A stretch of DNA of 64,000 nt from Nonomuraea rubra (GCF_014207985.1 NZ_JACHMI010000001.1:7609001-7673000), one strand, 5' to 3'; shown: positions 55,202 through 64,000, counted from the first letter of the stretch. Translations and numbers: made by a program. Notes: generated from the sequence alone by a model not told the origin.

Positions 55202-56614
55202 ATGCGACGTCCAAGCAAATTCCTTGCGCCTGTTCTCGCAGGCTTGATCGCCGTCACGGGTTCGACCACGACGGCCGCCGCAGCCCCCGCTCGACTCGAC
55301 TCCTACTACGGCCAGCGCCTGGCCTGGGCCGGGTGCGGCAACGGTTACGAGTGCACGACCATGTCGGTGCCCCTGGACTACGCCAAGCCCAGCGGCAAGC
55401 AGGTCGGGATCAGCATGGTCCGGCTGCCCGCGACCGGCAAGAAGATCGGCTCGATCGTGCTCAACTTCGGCGGCCCCGGCGGCTCGGGCGTGGACACGCT
55501 CAAGGCGAGCAAGGACGCCGTCTCGGCGGACATCCGCGAGCGGTTCGACGTCGTGAGTTTCGATCCGCGCGGTGTCGGCGCGTCCTCGCCGGTGCGCTGT
55601 TTCGACACGCTGGATCTCGACGCGTATTTCGCGATCGACCCCACCCCGGACACCAGGACCGAGGTCAAGAAAGCGGAAAACTGGGACAAGGTTTTCGCAA
55701 ACTACTGCGCCAAGAATTCCGGTGAGGAACTGCTCGCGCACGTGGGCACGGTGGATTCCGCGCGCGACATGGACGTGATGCGGGCCGCGCTGGGCGACGC
55801 GAAGCTGACGTATCTCGGGTTCTCCTACGGCACGTACCTGGGCGCCGTCTACGCGGACCTGTTCCCGAAGCGGATCCGCGCGATGGTGCTCGACGGCGCC
55901 GAGGACCCCTCGGAGAAGGCCCAGGACCTCATGGCCGACCAGGACGACGCGTTCCAGGTGGCGACGGAGTCGTTCATGAAGGACTGCTTCAAGGCCAAGG
56001 GCTGCCCGTTCCGCGAGCGCACGATCGAGGGCGCGCAGGAGCAGCTCGACGAGCTCTACGAGCAGGCCGACAAGTCGCCGCTGCGCAACGAGTACGACGG
56101 CCGGCAGGTCACCGAGGCCGTCGTGAGCGCCGCCGTGGACTACTCCATGTACGACCCCCGCTCCTGGCCGAAGCTGCGCCAGGCGCTGAAGGAGGCGTAC
56201 GAGGGCGACGGCACGAAGCTGCTGCTGCTGGCAGACGAGAGCAACGGCCGCCGCCCGGACGGCCGCTACGACAACAGCTTCGAGGCGCTCATGGCGATCA
56301 ACTGCGTCGACCACCCGGAGAACCCCTGCCCGAACTGGCCGGTCAAGGGCACCAGGTACCCGAAGAAGGTCCAGGCCAAGGGTTCGCCGCCGATCGTGGT
56401 GGTGGGCACGACGCGGGACCCGGCGACGCCGTACAAGCTGGCCGAGTCGCTGGCCGGGCAGCTGGACCAGGGCGTGCTGCTGACCAACGACGCCGACGGG
56501 CACACCGGGTACGGCCGCGGGTCGGCCTGCCTGGACCGCAAGGTGGACCAGTACCTGATCACGGCGGCGGCCCCGCGGGCCGGGACCTGCCGCGATCCCC
56601 ATCCTCAGGCCTGA
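55202..56614 (+). CDS. Secreted tripeptidyl aminopeptidase-like alpha/beta hydrolase
   Basis: 470 residues. Signal peptide FLAPVLAGLIAVTGSTTTAAAAPA, then an alpha/beta-hydrolase core: the oxyanion region NFGGPGGSG, FDPRGVGASSP, nucleophile S208 in GFSYGTYLG, and a C-terminal TAP-like domain with GTTRDPATP and NDADGHTGYG supplying Asp and His. The family removes N-terminal di- or tripeptides from peptides outside the cell. ATG 55202 was chosen because a signal peptide begins there; the upstream frame has no Shine-Dalgarno site, and TACGAAT before it could be a -10 box of a leaderless message. Confidence 0.9.
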   Translation: MRRPSKFLAPVLAGLIAVTGSTTTAAAAPARLDSYYGQRLAWAGCGNGYECTTMSVPLDYAKPSGKQVGISMVRLPATGKKIGSIVLNFGGPGGSGVDTLKASKDAVSADIRERFDVVSFDPRGVGASSPVRCFDTLDLDAYFAIDPTPDTRTEVKKAENWDKVFANYCAKNSGEELLAHVGTVDSARDMDVMRAALGDAKLTYLGFSYGTYLGAVYADLFPKRIRAMVLDGAEDPSEKAQDLMADQDDAFQVATESFMKDCFKAKGCPFRERTIEGAQEQLDELYEQADKSPLRNEYDGRQVTEAVVSAAVDYSMYDPRSWPKLRQALKEAYEGDGTKLLLLADESNGRRPDGRYDNSFEALMAINCVDHPENPCPNWPVKGTRYPKKVQAKGSPPIVVVGTTRDPATPYKLAESLAGQLDQGVLLTNDADGHTGYGRGSACLDRKVDQYLITAAAPRAGTCRDPHPQA

Positions 56615-56628
56615 CCCTCCAGGTCATT

Positions 56629-56670
56629 CACCAGTCCCGCACCTCACCGAGGTGTGGGACTGGTGTCTTT
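56629..56670 (+). terminator. Strong intrinsic terminator after the secreted hydrolase
   Basis: CACCAGTCCCGCACCT (56629-56644) pairs with AGGTGTGGGACTGGTG (56650-56665) over 16 positions with one G-T wobble, loop CACCG, followed by TCTTT. It lies 15 bases after the hydrolase stop and insulates the mrp operon. Confidence 0.85.
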
Positions 56671-56790
56671 CGGGTCAACCCCGGCCGCGCCTGCGTGGTG
56701 AGCGTGGCGGCACCGGGAGAGATTGGGCGGACGTAGCCGGAAATTCCCACCGGCTCGCCCCATACCGCTGGGAGACCGCCCGAGGAGCCC

Positions 56791-59568
56791 ATGGAGTCGC
56801 TGCTGATCCTGCACGCGGTGGCGGCCGCCTGCGCTCCCTGGCTCGCCACGCGCCTGGGTCGCGCCTCCTTCGCCGTGCTGGCCGTTCCTCCGGCGGCGGC
56901 GTTCTGCTACACGGGGTGGCTGGCGACGCGCGGGCTGCCCGTACGGGAGAGCACCCCGTGGGCGCTGGGCATGGAGCTGTCCTTCCGCGCCGATGCCCTG
57001 GCCGTGCTGATGATGTCGCTGGTCACCGGCGTCGGCGTGCTCGTGCTCTGCTACAGCGCCCGCTACTTCCCCGAGGGCGACGACGGGCTCGGCCGCTACG
57101 GCGGCGCGATGGTGGCCTTCGCCGGCTCGATGCTGGGCCTGGTCACCGCCGACGACCTGCTGCTGCTGTACGTCTTCTGGGAGCTGACCACGGTCTTCTC
57201 CTACCTGCTCATCGGGTACGACCCGGAGAGCCGCATGAGCAGGCAGGCGGCGATGAAGGCGCTGACGGTCACCACGTCCGGTGGCCTGGCGATGCTGGCC
57301 GGGTTCGTGCTGCTGGGCCAGGCGGCGGGCACGTACCAGATCTCGCAGCTCCGCCCGGCGGACCTCGCCCCCGCCACGGTGGTGCTGGTGCTGGCCGGGG
57401 CGCTGTCGAAGTCGGCGATCTTCCCGTTCAGCACCTGGCTGCCCGCCGCGATGGCCGCCCCCACCCCCGTGTCGGCGTACCTGCACGCGGCGGCCATGGT
57501 GAAGGCCGGCGTCTACCTGCTGGCCCGGCTGGGGCCCGCGTTCGGCGACCTGGCGCTGTGGCGGGCGGTCACGGTGCCGCTGGGCGTGGTGACGATGCTG
57601 CTGGGCGGGTGGCGGGCGTTACGGGAGACCGATCTGAAGCGGCTGCTGGCGTACGGCACGGTTGGGCAGCTCGGCTTCCTGGTGGTGCTGTTCGGCTCGG
57701 GCACCGAGGGGGCGGCGCTGGCAGGAGCCGGCATGCTGCTGGCGCACGCGCTGTTCAAGGCGGCGCTGTTCCTGGTGGTGGGCATCGTCGATCACGCGGC
57801 GGGCACCCGGGACCTGAGGGCGCTGAGCGGGCTGGGGCGGGTGATGCCCTGGGTGTGCGGGGTGGCGGTGCTGGCCGGCGCGTCGATGGCGGGGCTGCCG
57901 CCGCTGGTGGGGTTCGCCGGGAAGGAGGCGGCGCTGGAGGCGCTGCTGGACACGCCGCTCGCGCTGGCCGGGGTGGTGGCGGGCTCGGCGCTGACGGCCG
58001 CGTACACGTTGCGGTTCCTCTGGGGCGCCTTCGCGCGCAAGCCCCTGTCCGGGCCTCAGGAGGCCGTGCCCGGGTCGGGGGAGGCGCATCGGGTTCCGGC
58101 GGCCATGTTCGTGCCCGCGGCGCTGCTGTCCGTCCTGGGGCTGCTGGTGGCGCCCCTGGTCCCCTGGTACGAGGGCGCCATGTCCGCCTACACCGGCACG
58201 TTCCGCGATCCGGGCCATCACTCCCACCTGGCGGTCTGGAGCGGCTTCACGTTCCCGCTGCTGCTGTCGGCGGTGTCCCTGGCGGCGGGGGTAGTGCTGT
58301 TCCTGGCCAGGGATCCGGTGGCGCGGGCGGGGGCGGCGCTGCACGTGGTGGACTCCGGCCAGCTCTACTGGTCGCTGATCCGGCGGCTGGACCGGTTCGC
58401 CATCCAGCTCACCGGGTTCATCCAGCGCGGCTCCGTGCCCGATTACCTGATGCTGACACTCCTCGCGACGGTCGGTGTGGGGCTCTTCTCGCTCGTCTAC
58501 GGGGGCGAGCCCCACCTGGACGTGCCGGTCGTCGCCTGGCAGCGGCCCGAGCAGCCGGCGATCGTCGTGCTGCTCGCGGCCGCGGCGATCCTGGCACTGT
58601 TCTCCCGCGCCTACGTGCTCCTCGCCCTGGTCGTCGGCCTGACCGGGTACGGCACGGCGCTGCTGTTCCTCGTGCACGGCTCCCCCGACCTGGCGCTGAC
58701 CCAGTTCCTGGCCGAGACGCTGAGCCTGGTCATCTTCGCGCTGGTGCTGCGGCGGCTGCCGATCCAGCCGGAGAAGGGGCGGCTGGCGTTCCCGTTCCGG
58801 CTCGGGCTGGGGCTGGCGGTGGGGGTGGTGGTCACGGGGGCGGGCATGCTGGCGATGGCGGCGCGCGGCACCGAGCCGGTCGGCGCGTCCATGGACGAGG
58901 CGACGCGGGAGGCGGGCGCCCGCAACATCGTCAGCGCCATCATCCTCGACATCCGCGCCTGGGACACGCTGGGCGAGAGCGCGGTGCTGATCGTGCTGAC
59001 CCTGGGCGTGACGAGCCTGGTGTTCCTGCGGCGCAGGTCGTACGCCATCGAGCGGGCCGCGAGCGGGCACCGGCCGGAGGGGCGCACGCACTGGCTGGCG
59101 GCCACGCTGCCGCGCGGGCAGCGGGCGCTGGCGTTCGAGGTGGCGGCGCGGCTGACGTTCCACACGGTGCTGGCGTTGTCGGTGTTCCTGCTGTTCATCG
59201 GGCACAGCGGGGTGGGGGGCGGGTTCGCGGGCGGCATCGTGGCCGGGCTGGCGATCACCGTGCGGTTCCTGGCGGGCGGCAGGAACGAGCTGGCGGCGGC
59301 CGTGCCGGTGCACGCGGGCGTGCTGATGGGCGTGGGCCTGACGCTGTCGGCGGGCACGGCGCTGATCGGGCTGCTGTTCGGGCGGGCGGCGCTGGAGATG
59401 CTGGACACCGACGTCGGCGTGCCACTGGTCGGGCACGTGCACCTGTCCACGGGGCTGCTGTTCGACCTGGGCGTGTACGTGTCGGTGATCGGCATGGTGC
59501 AGGACGTGCTGCGCGCGCTCGGCGCCGAGCTGGACCGGCAGATCGACGCCGAGGGGAGCACCGGGTGA
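56791..59568 (+). CDS. mrpA: Na+/H+ antiporter subunit A with fused MrpB domain
   Basis: 925 residues, about twenty membrane segments. The NuoL/MrpA antiporter core (VFWELTTVFSYLLIGYDPES, KSAIFPFSTWLPAAMAAPTP, LLAHALFKAALFLVVG) is followed by a subunit-B-like C-terminal part (FHTVLALSVFLLFIGHSGVG, GIVAGLAITVRFLAGG). No separate mrpB gene exists here, so A and B are fused. ATG 56791 has GAGGAG upstream. First gene of mrpA-C-D-E-F-G, a cation/proton antiporter for pH and sodium homeostasis. Confidence 0.95.
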   Translation: MESLLILHAVAAACAPWLATRLGRASFAVLAVPPAAAFCYTGWLATRGLPVRESTPWALGMELSFRADALAVLMMSLVTGVGVLVLCYSARYFPEGDDGLGRYGGAMVAFAGSMLGLVTADDLLLLYVFWELTTVFSYLLIGYDPESRMSRQAAMKALTVTTSGGLAMLAGFVLLGQAAGTYQISQLRPADLAPATVVLVLAGALSKSAIFPFSTWLPAAMAAPTPVSAYLHAAAMVKAGVYLLARLGPAFGDLALWRAVTVPLGVVTMLLGGWRALRETDLKRLLAYGTVGQLGFLVVLFGSGTEGAALAGAGMLLAHALFKAALFLVVGIVDHAAGTRDLRALSGLGRVMPWVCGVAVLAGASMAGLPPLVGFAGKEAALEALLDTPLALAGVVAGSALTAAYTLRFLWGAFARKPLSGPQEAVPGSGEAHRVPAAMFVPAALLSVLGLLVAPLVPWYEGAMSAYTGTFRDPGHHSHLAVWSGFTFPLLLSAVSLAAGVVLFLARDPVARAGAALHVVDSGQLYWSLIRRLDRFAIQLTGFIQRGSVPDYLMLTLLATVGVGLFSLVYGGEPHLDVPVVAWQRPEQPAIVVLLAAAAILALFSRAYVLLALVVGLTGYGTALLFLVHGSPDLALTQFLAETLSLVIFALVLRRLPIQPEKGRLAFPFRLGLGLAVGVVVTGAGMLAMAARGTEPVGASMDEATREAGARNIVSAIILDIRAWDTLGESAVLIVLTLGVTSLVFLRRRSYAIERAASGHRPEGRTHWLAATLPRGQRALAFEVAARLTFHTVLALSVFLLFIGHSGVGGGFAGGIVAGLAITVRFLAGGRNELAAAVPVHAGVLMGVGLTLSAGTALIGLLFGRAALEMLDTDVGVPLVGHVHLSTGLLFDLGVYVSVIGMVQDVLRALGAELDRQIDAEGSTG

Positions 59569-60380
59569 ACAGCGTCTCCCTGCTGCCGTTCGCCGCCTGC
59601 TGCGTGCTGATCAGCTGCGGCGTGACGCTGCTGCTCGAACGGAGCCTGGTCCGCGTGCTGACCGGCGTCATCATGCTGGGCAACGGGGTGAACCTGCTCA
59701 TCGTCACCACGGGCGGCGACGCGGGCGGCCCGCCCTTCCTGGACAACCCCGGCATCGCCGACCCGCTCCCCCAGGCCATGGTGCTCACCGCGATCGTGAT
59801 CACCCTGGGGGTGACGGCGTTCCTGCTGGCGCTGGTGCACCGCTCGTGGCAGCTCACGGGCAGCGACGAGGTCCAGGACGACACCGAGGACCGGCGGGTG
59901 CGGCTGCGTTCGCGGCGCGGCGAGCTGGGCGACGCCGTACGGGCCCGGCGGGACGACTACCGGCGGCTGGTCATCGAGCAGCGGGCCGAGCTGGCGAAGC
60001 TGGAGGCCGAGCAGGCCGAGCGGGAGCGGCTGGAGGAGGCGGACCTGGAGCGGCGCATCTCGCGCGTGCACGAGGAGCTGGGCCAGTGGATGCGCGAGCT
60101 GCGTTACGAGGGTCTGTCGGAGGAGACGCTGCAGGAGCGGCTGGAGGAGGCGGGGCTGCGCGAGGATCCCGGCGCCATGTCGAACCTGGAGCGGATCGAG
60201 CAGCTCCGCGAGGAGCACGAGCAGGGGCGGGAGCGGCAGGCGGCCAGGGAGAAGGCGCTGCGCAGGAAGCTCAAGGCCCGCCAGCGGGACGCGCGCAAGC
60301 AGATGCGCACGGCCATCAGGGAGGAACGTGAGCGGCAGGCCCTGGCGCAGGATCCCGAGCTGGAGGGCGACGACTCGTGA
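59565..60380 (+). CDS. mrpC: Na+/H+ antiporter subunit C with long charged C-terminal tail
   Basis: 271 residues. The first 105 or so are the three-helix NuoK/MrpC domain (VRVLTGVIMLGNGVNLLIV, DPLPQAMVLTAIVITLGVTA). Typical MrpC ends there at about 110-125 residues. The remaining 165 are highly charged and coiled-coil-like (EQRAELAKLEAEQAERERL, NLERIEQLREEHEQGRERQ), ending in an acidic tip. GTG 59565 overlaps the mrpA stop. The tail must be cytoplasmic given the helix count, and may dock other subunits or a regulator. Confidence 0.92.
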   Translation: MNSVSLLPFAACCVLISCGVTLLLERSLVRVLTGVIMLGNGVNLLIVTTGGDAGGPPFLDNPGIADPLPQAMVLTAIVITLGVTAFLLALVHRSWQLTGSDEVQDDTEDRRVRLRSRRGELGDAVRARRDDYRRLVIEQRAELAKLEAEQAERERLEEADLERRISRVHEELGQWMRELRYEGLSEETLQERLEEAGLREDPGAMSNLERIEQLREEHEQGRERQAAREKALRRKLKARQRDARKQMRTAIREERERQALAQDPELEGDDS

Positions 60381-62023
60381 CCGGACCCGCGACCGGCCTC
60401 GTGACCGGCCCGATCCTGGCGGACAGCGCGCTCAGCGGCGGTGTGCCGGAGAGCGCGTTCGCGACCGGCTCGCTGGAGAGCCTGGTGTGCGTGCCCGTGC
60501 TGCTGCCGCTGCTGGCCGCCGGGGTGAAGCTGGCCATCGGCGGGCGGCTGCGGCGCCTGCAGTCGGTCATCAGCCTGGTCACGCTCGGCATCTCGCTGGC
60601 CGTCTCGGTGGTGCTGATGATCGCGGCCGACTCGCGCGGCCCGCTGGTGACGGAGCTCGGCGGCTGGCCGTCGCCGATCGGCATCTGCCTGGTCGCCGAC
60701 CGGCTCTCGACGCTGGTGCTGGTCGTGTCGTCGGCCGTGACGTTCTGCGTGATGGTGTACTCGGTCGTCAACGCCTACGACGAGCAGGAACACGACGCGC
60801 CCATGGCGATCTTCCATCCGGCGTTCCTGGTGATGGTGGCCGGGGTGGCGGACGCGTTCCTGTCGGGGGACCTGTTCAACCTGTTCGTGGCGTTCGAGCT
60901 GCTGCTGAGCGGCTCGTACGTGCTGCTCACGTTCGGCGGCACGGAGTCCAGGATCCGGGCGGGGGCCACGTACACGCTGATGGCGCTGGCCTCGTCGATG
61001 TTGTTCCTGATCGCGCTGGCCATCACGTACGGCGCCACGGGCACGCTGTCGATGGCGCAGCTCGCCGAGCGGTTCGCCACGCTGCCCGAGCAGGTGAAGC
61101 TGCTGGTGGAGCTGACGCTGCTGCTGGCGTTCGCCATCAAGGCGGCGATCTTTCCCATGTCGGCGTGGCTGCCGGACTCCTACCCCACCGCGCCGGCCCC
61201 GGCCACGGCCGTGTTCGCCGGGCTGCTCACCAAGGTCGGCGTGTACTCGATCATCCGGCTGGAGGCGCTGCTGTTCCCCGGGGGGCCGGTGTCGACGCTG
61301 CTGATGTGGGTGGCGCTGGCGACCATGCTGGCCGGGGTGCTGGGGGCGGTCGCCCAGACGGACATGAAGCGGATGCTCTCCTTCACGCTGGTCAGCCACA
61401 TCGGGTACATGGTGTTCGGCGTGGCGCTGTCCACGGTGGCGGGGCTGGCGGGGGCGGTGTTCTACGTGGTGCACCACATCACCGTGCAGACCAGCCTGTT
61501 CCTGGTGACGGGGATGGTGGAGCGGCGCACCGGCACGACGTCGGTGACCAGGCTTGGCGGGCTGATGAGGGCGTCGCCGCTGATCGCCGTGCTGTTCTTC
61601 GTCCCGGCCATGAACCTGTCGGGCATCCCGCCGATGTCGGGCTTCCTGGGCAAGCTGATGCTGGTGCAGGCGGGGCTGGCGGCCGGGGGGTGGCTGCCGG
61701 TCACGCTGGTGGCGGCGGGGCTGGTGACGAGCCTGCTCACGCTGTACGCGGTTGCCAAGACCTGGGGGAAGGCGTTCTGGCGGGCGCCGCGGCCGGCCCG
61801 GGTGGGCGAGGTGGTGGAGAGCGAGGAGCACACCGGCGAGGACCCCACCGTGACCACCACCACCCTGCCGGTGGCGCTGCCGGTGTCGGTGGCGGCGCTG
61901 GTCGCGCTCGGGTTGTCGTTCACGGTGCTGGCCGGGCCGCTGTCGGCGCTGGCGCAGCGGGCGGCGGCGGAGCTGATGGCGCGCGAGCCGTACATCTCGG
62001 CGGTGCTGGAGAGGCGGCCATGA
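60377..62023 (+). CDS. mrpD: Na+/H+ antiporter subunit D
   Basis: 548 residues, NuoN/MrpD family: DLFNLFVAFELLLSGSYVLL, LLLAFAIKAAIFPMSAWLPD with the conserved lysine and proline, and AQTDMKRMLSFTLVSHIGYM. GTG 60377 overlaps the mrpC stop. The N-terminal 30 residues are polar and G/P-rich before the first helix. One of the two proton-translocating subunits. Confidence 0.95.
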   Translation: MTGPATGLVTGPILADSALSGGVPESAFATGSLESLVCVPVLLPLLAAGVKLAIGGRLRRLQSVISLVTLGISLAVSVVLMIAADSRGPLVTELGGWPSPIGICLVADRLSTLVLVVSSAVTFCVMVYSVVNAYDEQEHDAPMAIFHPAFLVMVAGVADAFLSGDLFNLFVAFELLLSGSYVLLTFGGTESRIRAGATYTLMALASSMLFLIALAITYGATGTLSMAQLAERFATLPEQVKLLVELTLLLAFAIKAAIFPMSAWLPDSYPTAPAPATAVFAGLLTKVGVYSIIRLEALLFPGGPVSTLLMWVALATMLAGVLGAVAQTDMKRMLSFTLVSHIGYMVFGVALSTVAGLAGAVFYVVHHITVQTSLFLVTGMVERRTGTTSVTRLGGLMRASPLIAVLFFVPAMNLSGIPPMSGFLGKLMLVQAGLAAGGWLPVTLVAAGLVTSLLTLYAVAKTWGKAFWRAPRPARVGEVVESEEHTGEDPTVTTTTLPVALPVSVAALVALGLSFTVLAGPLSALAQRAAAELMAREPYISAVLERRP

Positions 62024-62039
62024 CGGCGGGAAGGCGACT

Positions 62040-62573
62040 GTGATCCGGGACGTGCTGGCGCCGCGGCTGCTGGGGCGGCGGGTACCGCTGCCGCTGGTGG
62101 CCTGGCTGGCTGTGGTGTGGGTGACGTTGTGGGGCGACCTGACGGTGGGGAACGTGCTGGGCGGGCTGGCGACCGGGCTGGCCGTGACGTGGCTGCTGCC
62201 GCTGCCCATCCTCGATCCGGGCATCAGGGTGCGCCCGGTGGCGCTGGCCGGGCTCCTGCTCTGGTTCGCCGCGAACATGGTGACCGCCACGGCGCGGGTG
62301 GTGTTCTGGGTGGCGCATCCGGGGGCGCCGCCGACGCGGATCGTCCGGGCGCCGCTGCGCACGTCGTCCGAGGCCATGATCGTGCTGACCATGATCGCGC
62401 TGTCCACGGTGCCGGGGACGCTGGTCGTGGAGAAGTACCGCGGGGAGCTCGTCGTGCACGTCCTGGGCCTGACCGGGGACGTCACCGGGGCGGTCCTGGC
62501 GGACGTGGCCGCTCTGGAGGAGCGCATCGTGCGGGCGTTCGGGACCCTGCGGGACCGGGAGGAGCTGGGATGA
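62040..62573 (+). CDS. mrpE: Na+/H+ antiporter subunit E
   Basis: 177 residues: an N-terminal pair of membrane segments (LPLVAWLAVVWVTLWGDLTV, VTWLLPLP), a second hairpin, and a soluble C-terminal domain with the conserved STVPGTLVVE and HVLGL segments. GTG 62040 has GGAAGG five to six bases upstream; 16 bases separate it from mrpD. Confidence 0.9.
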   Translation: MIRDVLAPRLLGRRVPLPLVAWLAVVWVTLWGDLTVGNVLGGLATGLAVTWLLPLPILDPGIRVRPVALAGLLLWFAANMVTATARVVFWVAHPGAPPTRIVRAPLRTSSEAMIVLTMIALSTVPGTLVVEKYRGELVVHVLGLTGDVTGAVLADVAALEERIVRAFGTLRDREELG

Positions 62574-62830
62574 CGGCGGTGTATCTGGCGACGGTGGCCC
62601 TGCTGTGGTGCGGGGCGGCGGCCTCGCTCTACCGGCTGGTGCGCGGCCCCTCGATGCTGGACAGGGCCGTGGCCCTGGACGTGTTCACGGCGCTGTCGAT
62701 GTGCGGCGCCGGGGCGTTCGCCGTGGCCAGGGACGACTACTCGGACCTGCCGATCCTGCTGGTGCTGTCGCTGCTGGGGTTCGTCGGGTCGGTGTCGCTG
62801 GCCCGCTTCTTCTCGGGGAGGTCGCGGTGA
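62570..62830 (+). CDS. mrpF: Na+/H+ antiporter subunit F
   Basis: 86 residues, three hydrophobic helices, with the family pattern YRLVRGPSMLDRAVALDV after helix 1. The ATG overlaps the mrpE stop and its stop overlaps mrpG, as in other mrp operons. Confidence 0.92.
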   Translation: MTAVYLATVALLWCGAAASLYRLVRGPSMLDRAVALDVFTALSMCGAGAFAVARDDYSDLPILLVLSLLGFVGSVSLARFFSGRSR

Positions 62831-63150
62831 ACGTCGCGGCGGCCGTCTGCCTGCTGCTCGGGTCGGCGCTGGCGCTGTCGGCCGGGGTCGGGCTGATGCG
62901 CTTCCGCACCACGCTGGACCGCATGCACGCCGGCACGAAACCCCAGGTGCTCGGCGTGCTGCTGGTGCTGCTGGCCATGTGGCTGCACCGGCCCACCTGG
63001 GCGTACGCGGGGCCGCTGCTGCTGGTGGGGATCTCCCAGGTGATCACCGTGTCGGTCGCGGCGTACATGGTGGCGCGGGCGGCCTACACGCGTCAGTCCT
63101 CCGACGACGACACCGAGTTCCCCTCGGCGGACGACCGGTCCGAGGACTGA
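62827..63150 (+). CDS. mrpG: Na+/H+ antiporter subunit G
   Basis: 107 residues with three helices and the conserved LMRFRTTLDRMHAGTKPQVL of MrpG (PhaG). GTG 62827 overlaps the mrpF stop. The acidic serine-rich C-terminal tail is encoded opposite the end of the convergent DUF6328 gene (58-base overlap). Last gene of the operon. Confidence 0.92.
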   Translation: MNVAAAVCLLLGSALALSAGVGLMRFRTTLDRMHAGTKPQVLGVLLVLLAMWLHRPTWAYAGPLLLVGISQVITVSVAAYMVARAAYTRQSSDDDTEFPSADDRSED

Positions 63151-63617
63151 CCGTTGCGGGTCAGGCCCGGCTGGGCGAACCACGTCCACAGGGCCAGCGC
63201 GGCCAGCACGCCCGCGGTGATCCAGGCCAGCGTCGCCTGGAACAGGTAGTCGATGACGAACATCGTGGACGTGGTCATCGACACGGCCAGGGCGAGGGCG
63301 CCGAAGATGCCGTACAGGTTCGAGCGGCGTACCAGCGTCTCCTTGCGCCCCTGCCGGAACAGCACGCGGTGCTGCGCCGTCGGCGCGATGTAGCAGATGG
63401 ACGCGATCGCCGCGCTCACCAGCGCCGCGTAGTACAGCCACCGGTCCGCCTGGTCCAGCCGGGAGAACCCGGAGGAGAACGGCACCGTGAGCAGGAACGC
63501 GAACAGCACCTGCACCCCGGTGACCGCCACGCGCGCGCCCTGCAGCAGCTCGACGAAGTTGCGATCCGCCCGCTCCTGCTCCGACTCGTTGCGCTGCCCC
63601 GCCATCTCGCTTGTCAC
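63093..63617 (-). CDS. DUF6328 family membrane protein
   Basis: 174 residues. A polar N-terminus (GQRNESEQERADRNFVELLQ) leads to an amphipathic helix and four membrane segments (VTGVQVLFAFLLTVPFSSGF, LYYAALVSAAIASICYIAPT and two more), as in actinobacterial DUF6328 proteins. Function unknown. GTG 63617 was chosen because GGGAGG precedes it by four to five bases; ATG 63605 is in frame. The 3' end overlaps mrpG. Confidence 0.85.
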   Translation of the reverse strand: MTSEMAGQRNESEQERADRNFVELLQGARVAVTGVQVLFAFLLTVPFSSGFSRLDQADRWLYYAALVSAAIASICYIAPTAQHRVLFRQGRKETLVRRSNLYGIFGALALAVSMTTSTMFVIDYLFQATLAWITAGVLAALALWTWFAQPGLTRNGQSSDRSSAEGNSVSSSED

Positions 63618-63666
63618 GCCGCCTCCCGCTTCGGACGAGAGACTTCTTCTTCCATGCAAAGCCCGG

Positions 63667-64000
63667 CTAAAACCTCGCGGTGAGGACCTTCGCCGGGGTG
63701 ATGGGAAGATCGCGGAAGCGGTGCCCGGTCGCGTGGAAGACGGCGTTGCCGATGGCGGCGGCGGTGCCGACGATGCCGATCTCGCCGATGCCCTTGCTGC
63801 CCATCGGGTTGAGCTCGCCGTCCTGCTCGTCCAGCCAGTACGCCTCCACGTGCTGGGCGTCGGCGCAGGCCGGCACGTGGTACTGGGCCAGGTCCCGGTG
63901 GAGGAACCCGCCGAACTCCTCGTCGGTGAGCGTCTCCTCCATCAGCGCCATGCCCATGCCCATCGTCATCCCGCCGAGGAACTGGGACCTGGCCAGCTTG
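63667..64000 (-). CDS. Xanthine dehydrogenase family molybdopterin-binding subunit (C-terminal part only)
   Basis: Only the last 110 or so residues lie inside the window; the rest continues beyond its right edge. GSKGIGEIGIVGTAAAIGNA contains the catalytic glutamate (GEIGI) of the xanthine-oxidase molybdenum subunit, and HATGHRFRDLPITPAKVL is the typical C-terminus. It would be the large catalytic subunit of an oxidoreductase with separate FAD and iron-sulfur subunits expected further right. Confidence 0.88.
   Translation of the reverse strand, partial: KLARSQFLGGMTMGMGMALMEETLTDEEFGGFLHRDLAQYHVPACADAQHVEAYWLDEQDGELNPMGSKGIGEIGIVGTAAAIGNAVFHATGHRFRDLPITPAKVLTARF

Overview
The window is 64 kb of dense, very GC-rich DNA typical of a mycothiol-producing actinobacterium. 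Supporting signs are strong G/C third positions, many GTG starts, a mycothiol-dependent isomerase-family enzyme, a PIG-L deacetylase of the mycothiol-enzyme type, DUF1206 and DUF6328 membrane proteins, and several leaderless-looking genes. The gene content suggests a Streptosporangiales relative such as Nonomuraea, but that placement is inference. Genes touch or overlap throughout. The longest gap between called genes is 230 bases (25179-25408), so no gene-free stretch exceeds 300 bases. I saw no rRNA, tRNA, IS element or CRISPR array.

Left part (1-15.5 kb): a truncated LysR regulator diverges from an MFS exporter. A MerR regulator diverges from a mycothiol-dependent isomerase-family gene, with a classic long-spacer MerR operator between them. 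A flavin-dependent acyl-CoA dehydrogenase-type enzyme, an aldo/keto reductase and a sulfotransferase follow. An ABC-2 exporter (ATPase and permease) lies just upstream of a NarL-type two-component pair. A SpoIIE-type PP2C phosphatase lies just downstream of a large hybrid histidine kinase (dCACHE, kinase, two receivers, HPt).

Nutrient part (15.6-33 kb): a CitB/DcuR-like response regulator overlaps a glutamate-type binding protein and precedes a complete gluABCD importer. A nearly identical 19-base motif occurs in front of the regulator and twice in front of gluA. Next come an unknown two-TM protein, an amidase, an NB-ARC/TPR protein without a DNA-binding domain, a three-gene cholesterol oxidase operon, a secreted glycerophosphodiesterase, DUF1206 and TTC38-like proteins, and a PIG-L deacetylase.

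Sugar part (33-47.5 kb): an orphan membrane protein with an extracellular type 1 periplasmic-binding domain, a secreted PQQ-type sugar dehydrogenase carrying FnIII and CBM2 domains, a fructose-type importer (frcBCA-like) with its LacI regulator and a divergent fructokinase, and a rhamnose-type importer (rhaTPQS). Clear LacI-style palindromes lie at both importer promoters.

Right part (47.4-64 kb): jetA-jetB-jetC genes of a Wadjet-like SMC anti-plasmid system with no jetD nuclease gene beside them, an SRPBCC protein, a secreted tripeptidyl-aminopeptidase-like hydrolase with a strong terminator, a full Mrp Na+/H+ antiporter operon (A/B fused, then C-G) whose MrpC has a long charged tail, a DUF6328 protein, and the 3' end of a xanthine-dehydrogenase-type molybdopterin subunit.
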